Part shown: in pieces, positions 60,770 through 61,414 of the stretch
Layout of the letters: each line of letters begins with the position of its first letter
Numbering within the stretch: the first letter of the stretch is position 1
Origin: Candidatus Endomicrobium embiratermitis
Lineage (GTDB): Bacteria; Elusimicrobiota; Endomicrobiia; Endomicrobiales; Endomicrobiaceae
NCBI GenBank assembly: GCA_009781315.1
Contig: WQYI01000002.1
Coordinates: forward strand, 1 to 61,414
Direction of reading: 5' to 3'
Length of the DNA stretch: 61,414 nt
Made by a program: the position numbers and the translations under genes
Notes under the pieces: generated by a model
What the model saw: only the letters and a program-made list of their open reading frames with translations
Told to the model about the DNA's origin: nothing
Databases searched by the model: none

Positions 60770-61414
60770 TTGTTTTATCCTTTATAACTCCGAGAGGAAA
60801 AGTTTTTATAAACGTTTCTTCCGTCCATTTGATTGAATCAAGCGGCGTCATACCCCAGTCAACCGGACAGTTAGAAATTACTTCAACAAGCGAAAAACCT
60901 TTGCCATCTAACTGGCATTGAAAGGCTTTTTTTATGGCTTTTTTCGCCTTAATTATATTTTGCGGATTGTATATCGATACTCTTTCAAGATATGTTGTTC
61001 CTTCAAGAGTCGCAAGAAGTTCGCAAAGATGTATAGGATATCCTTCTCTTTTAGGGTCTCTGCCGAAAGGCGTTGTTTCGGTTACTTGTCCGATTAAAGT
61101 CGTAGGCGCCATTTGTCCGCCTGTCATTCCGTAGTTGGCGTTATTTACGAATATTATCGTTATGTTTTCTCCGCGGTTTGCCGCGTGTATGGTTTCGGCC
61201 ATGCCTATTGCCGCTATATCTCCGTCGCCCTGATAAGTGAATACGAATTTGTCGGGATTTGTCCTTTTTATTCCTGTTGCCACGGCCGGAGGCCTGCCGT
61301 GCGGAGCCTCGGTGGTGTCAAAGTTAAAATAATCGTAGGCAAAAACCGCACAGCCTACCGGAGCCACGGCTATTGTTTTTTCTCTTAAATTTAACTCGTC
61401 TACACATTCCGCTA
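60762..61414 (-). CDS. 2-oxoacid:ferredoxin oxidoreductase, beta subunit, 5' partial
   Basis: The frame stays open past the GTG at 61367 to the window edge, reading AECVDELNLREKTIAVAPVGC, in line with family sequences, so the true start lies outside. Thiamine-diphosphate site: HGRPPAVATGIKRTNP, YQGDGDIAAIG and NNANYGMTGGQ. The sequence fits KorB/VorA-type beta subunits, which hold ThDP and a [4Fe-4S] cluster. It is the first gene seen of the minus-strand unit and leads into the gamma subunit gene. Confidence 0.93.
   Translation of the reverse strand, partial: AECVDELNLREKTIAVAPVGCAVFAYDYFNFDTTEAPHGRPPAVATGIKRTNPDKFVFTYQGDGDIAAIGMAETIHAANRGENITIIFVNNANYGMTGGQMAPTTLIGQVTETTPFGRDPKREGYPIHLCELLATLEGTTYLERVSIYNPQNIIKAKKAIKKAFQCQLDGKGFSLVEVISNCPVDWGMTPLDSIKWTEETFIKTFPLGVIKDKTNV

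Overview
The window is an AT-rich bacterial chromosome segment from a Gram-negative, probably strictly anaerobic organism. The evidence is exported beta-barrel proteins with C-terminal aromatic residues, a lipoprotein, a heptosyltransferase-type gene, nucleotide-sugar/O-antigen genes, and a ferredoxin-dependent 2-oxoacid oxidoreductase. The giant proteins, dispersed short palindromes and gene style fit Elusimicrobiota (Endomicrobia-like) best to my eye. That is an inference: there is no rRNA or marker gene here that I can compare.

Region 1 (1-27625, + strand) holds three giant genes. The first is cut by the left edge and still encodes more than 5,750 residues. It carries 79-residue tandem repeats, a TIM-barrel glycosidase-like domain, and a complete multi-membrane-segment module whose motifs match the family GT48 1,3-beta-glucan (callose/FKS) synthases, a family known essentially from eukaryotes. 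Coiled coils, internal duplications and about 1,600 residues I cannot assign follow. The next two genes (about 1,859 and 1,569 residues, overlapping by 1 nt) are paralogues. Each has a signal peptide, a TraB/ChaN-like N-terminal domain and a C-terminal region resembling Cys/Met-metabolism PLP enzymes. I read the three as one envelope-associated glucan-making and processing locus; this is the most novel part of the window.

Region 2 (27620-37200) holds a lipoprotein, an FtsH-like protease without its periplasmic domain, tRNA-Leu(CAA), gpmA, two tandem porin-like beta-barrel proteins, a U32-family (RlhA-like) protein with a palindromic repeat inserted in frame, and tRNA-Lys(CTT). Intergenic spaces are full of palindromes that begin GTCAT and end ATGAC or GTGAC.

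Region 3 (37228-47914, + strand) is housekeeping: Nudix hydrolase, aspS, a PgpH-type HD phosphodiesterase, ybeY, two CNNM/CorC-type proteins, recO, glyQ and glyS. The run from the HD protein to the second CNNM protein is tightly packed or overlapping.

Region 4 (47924-59637, mostly - strand) is a surface-polysaccharide cluster: three GT2-type glycosyltransferases, two FkbM methyltransferases, a Wzx-like flippase, a radical SAM protein, a GT9 transferase, and a four-gene nucleotide-sugar set (CDP-glucose 4,6-dehydratase, RfbH-type 3-dehydrase, 3,5-epimerase-like and NAD-dependent reductase/epimerase). The set points to a CDP-3,6-dideoxyhexose, perhaps of ascarylose type.

Region 5 (59654-61414, - strand) has an ArgA-like GNAT acetyltransferase and the gamma and beta subunits of a 2-oxoacid:ferredoxin oxidoreductase, the latter cut by the right edge.
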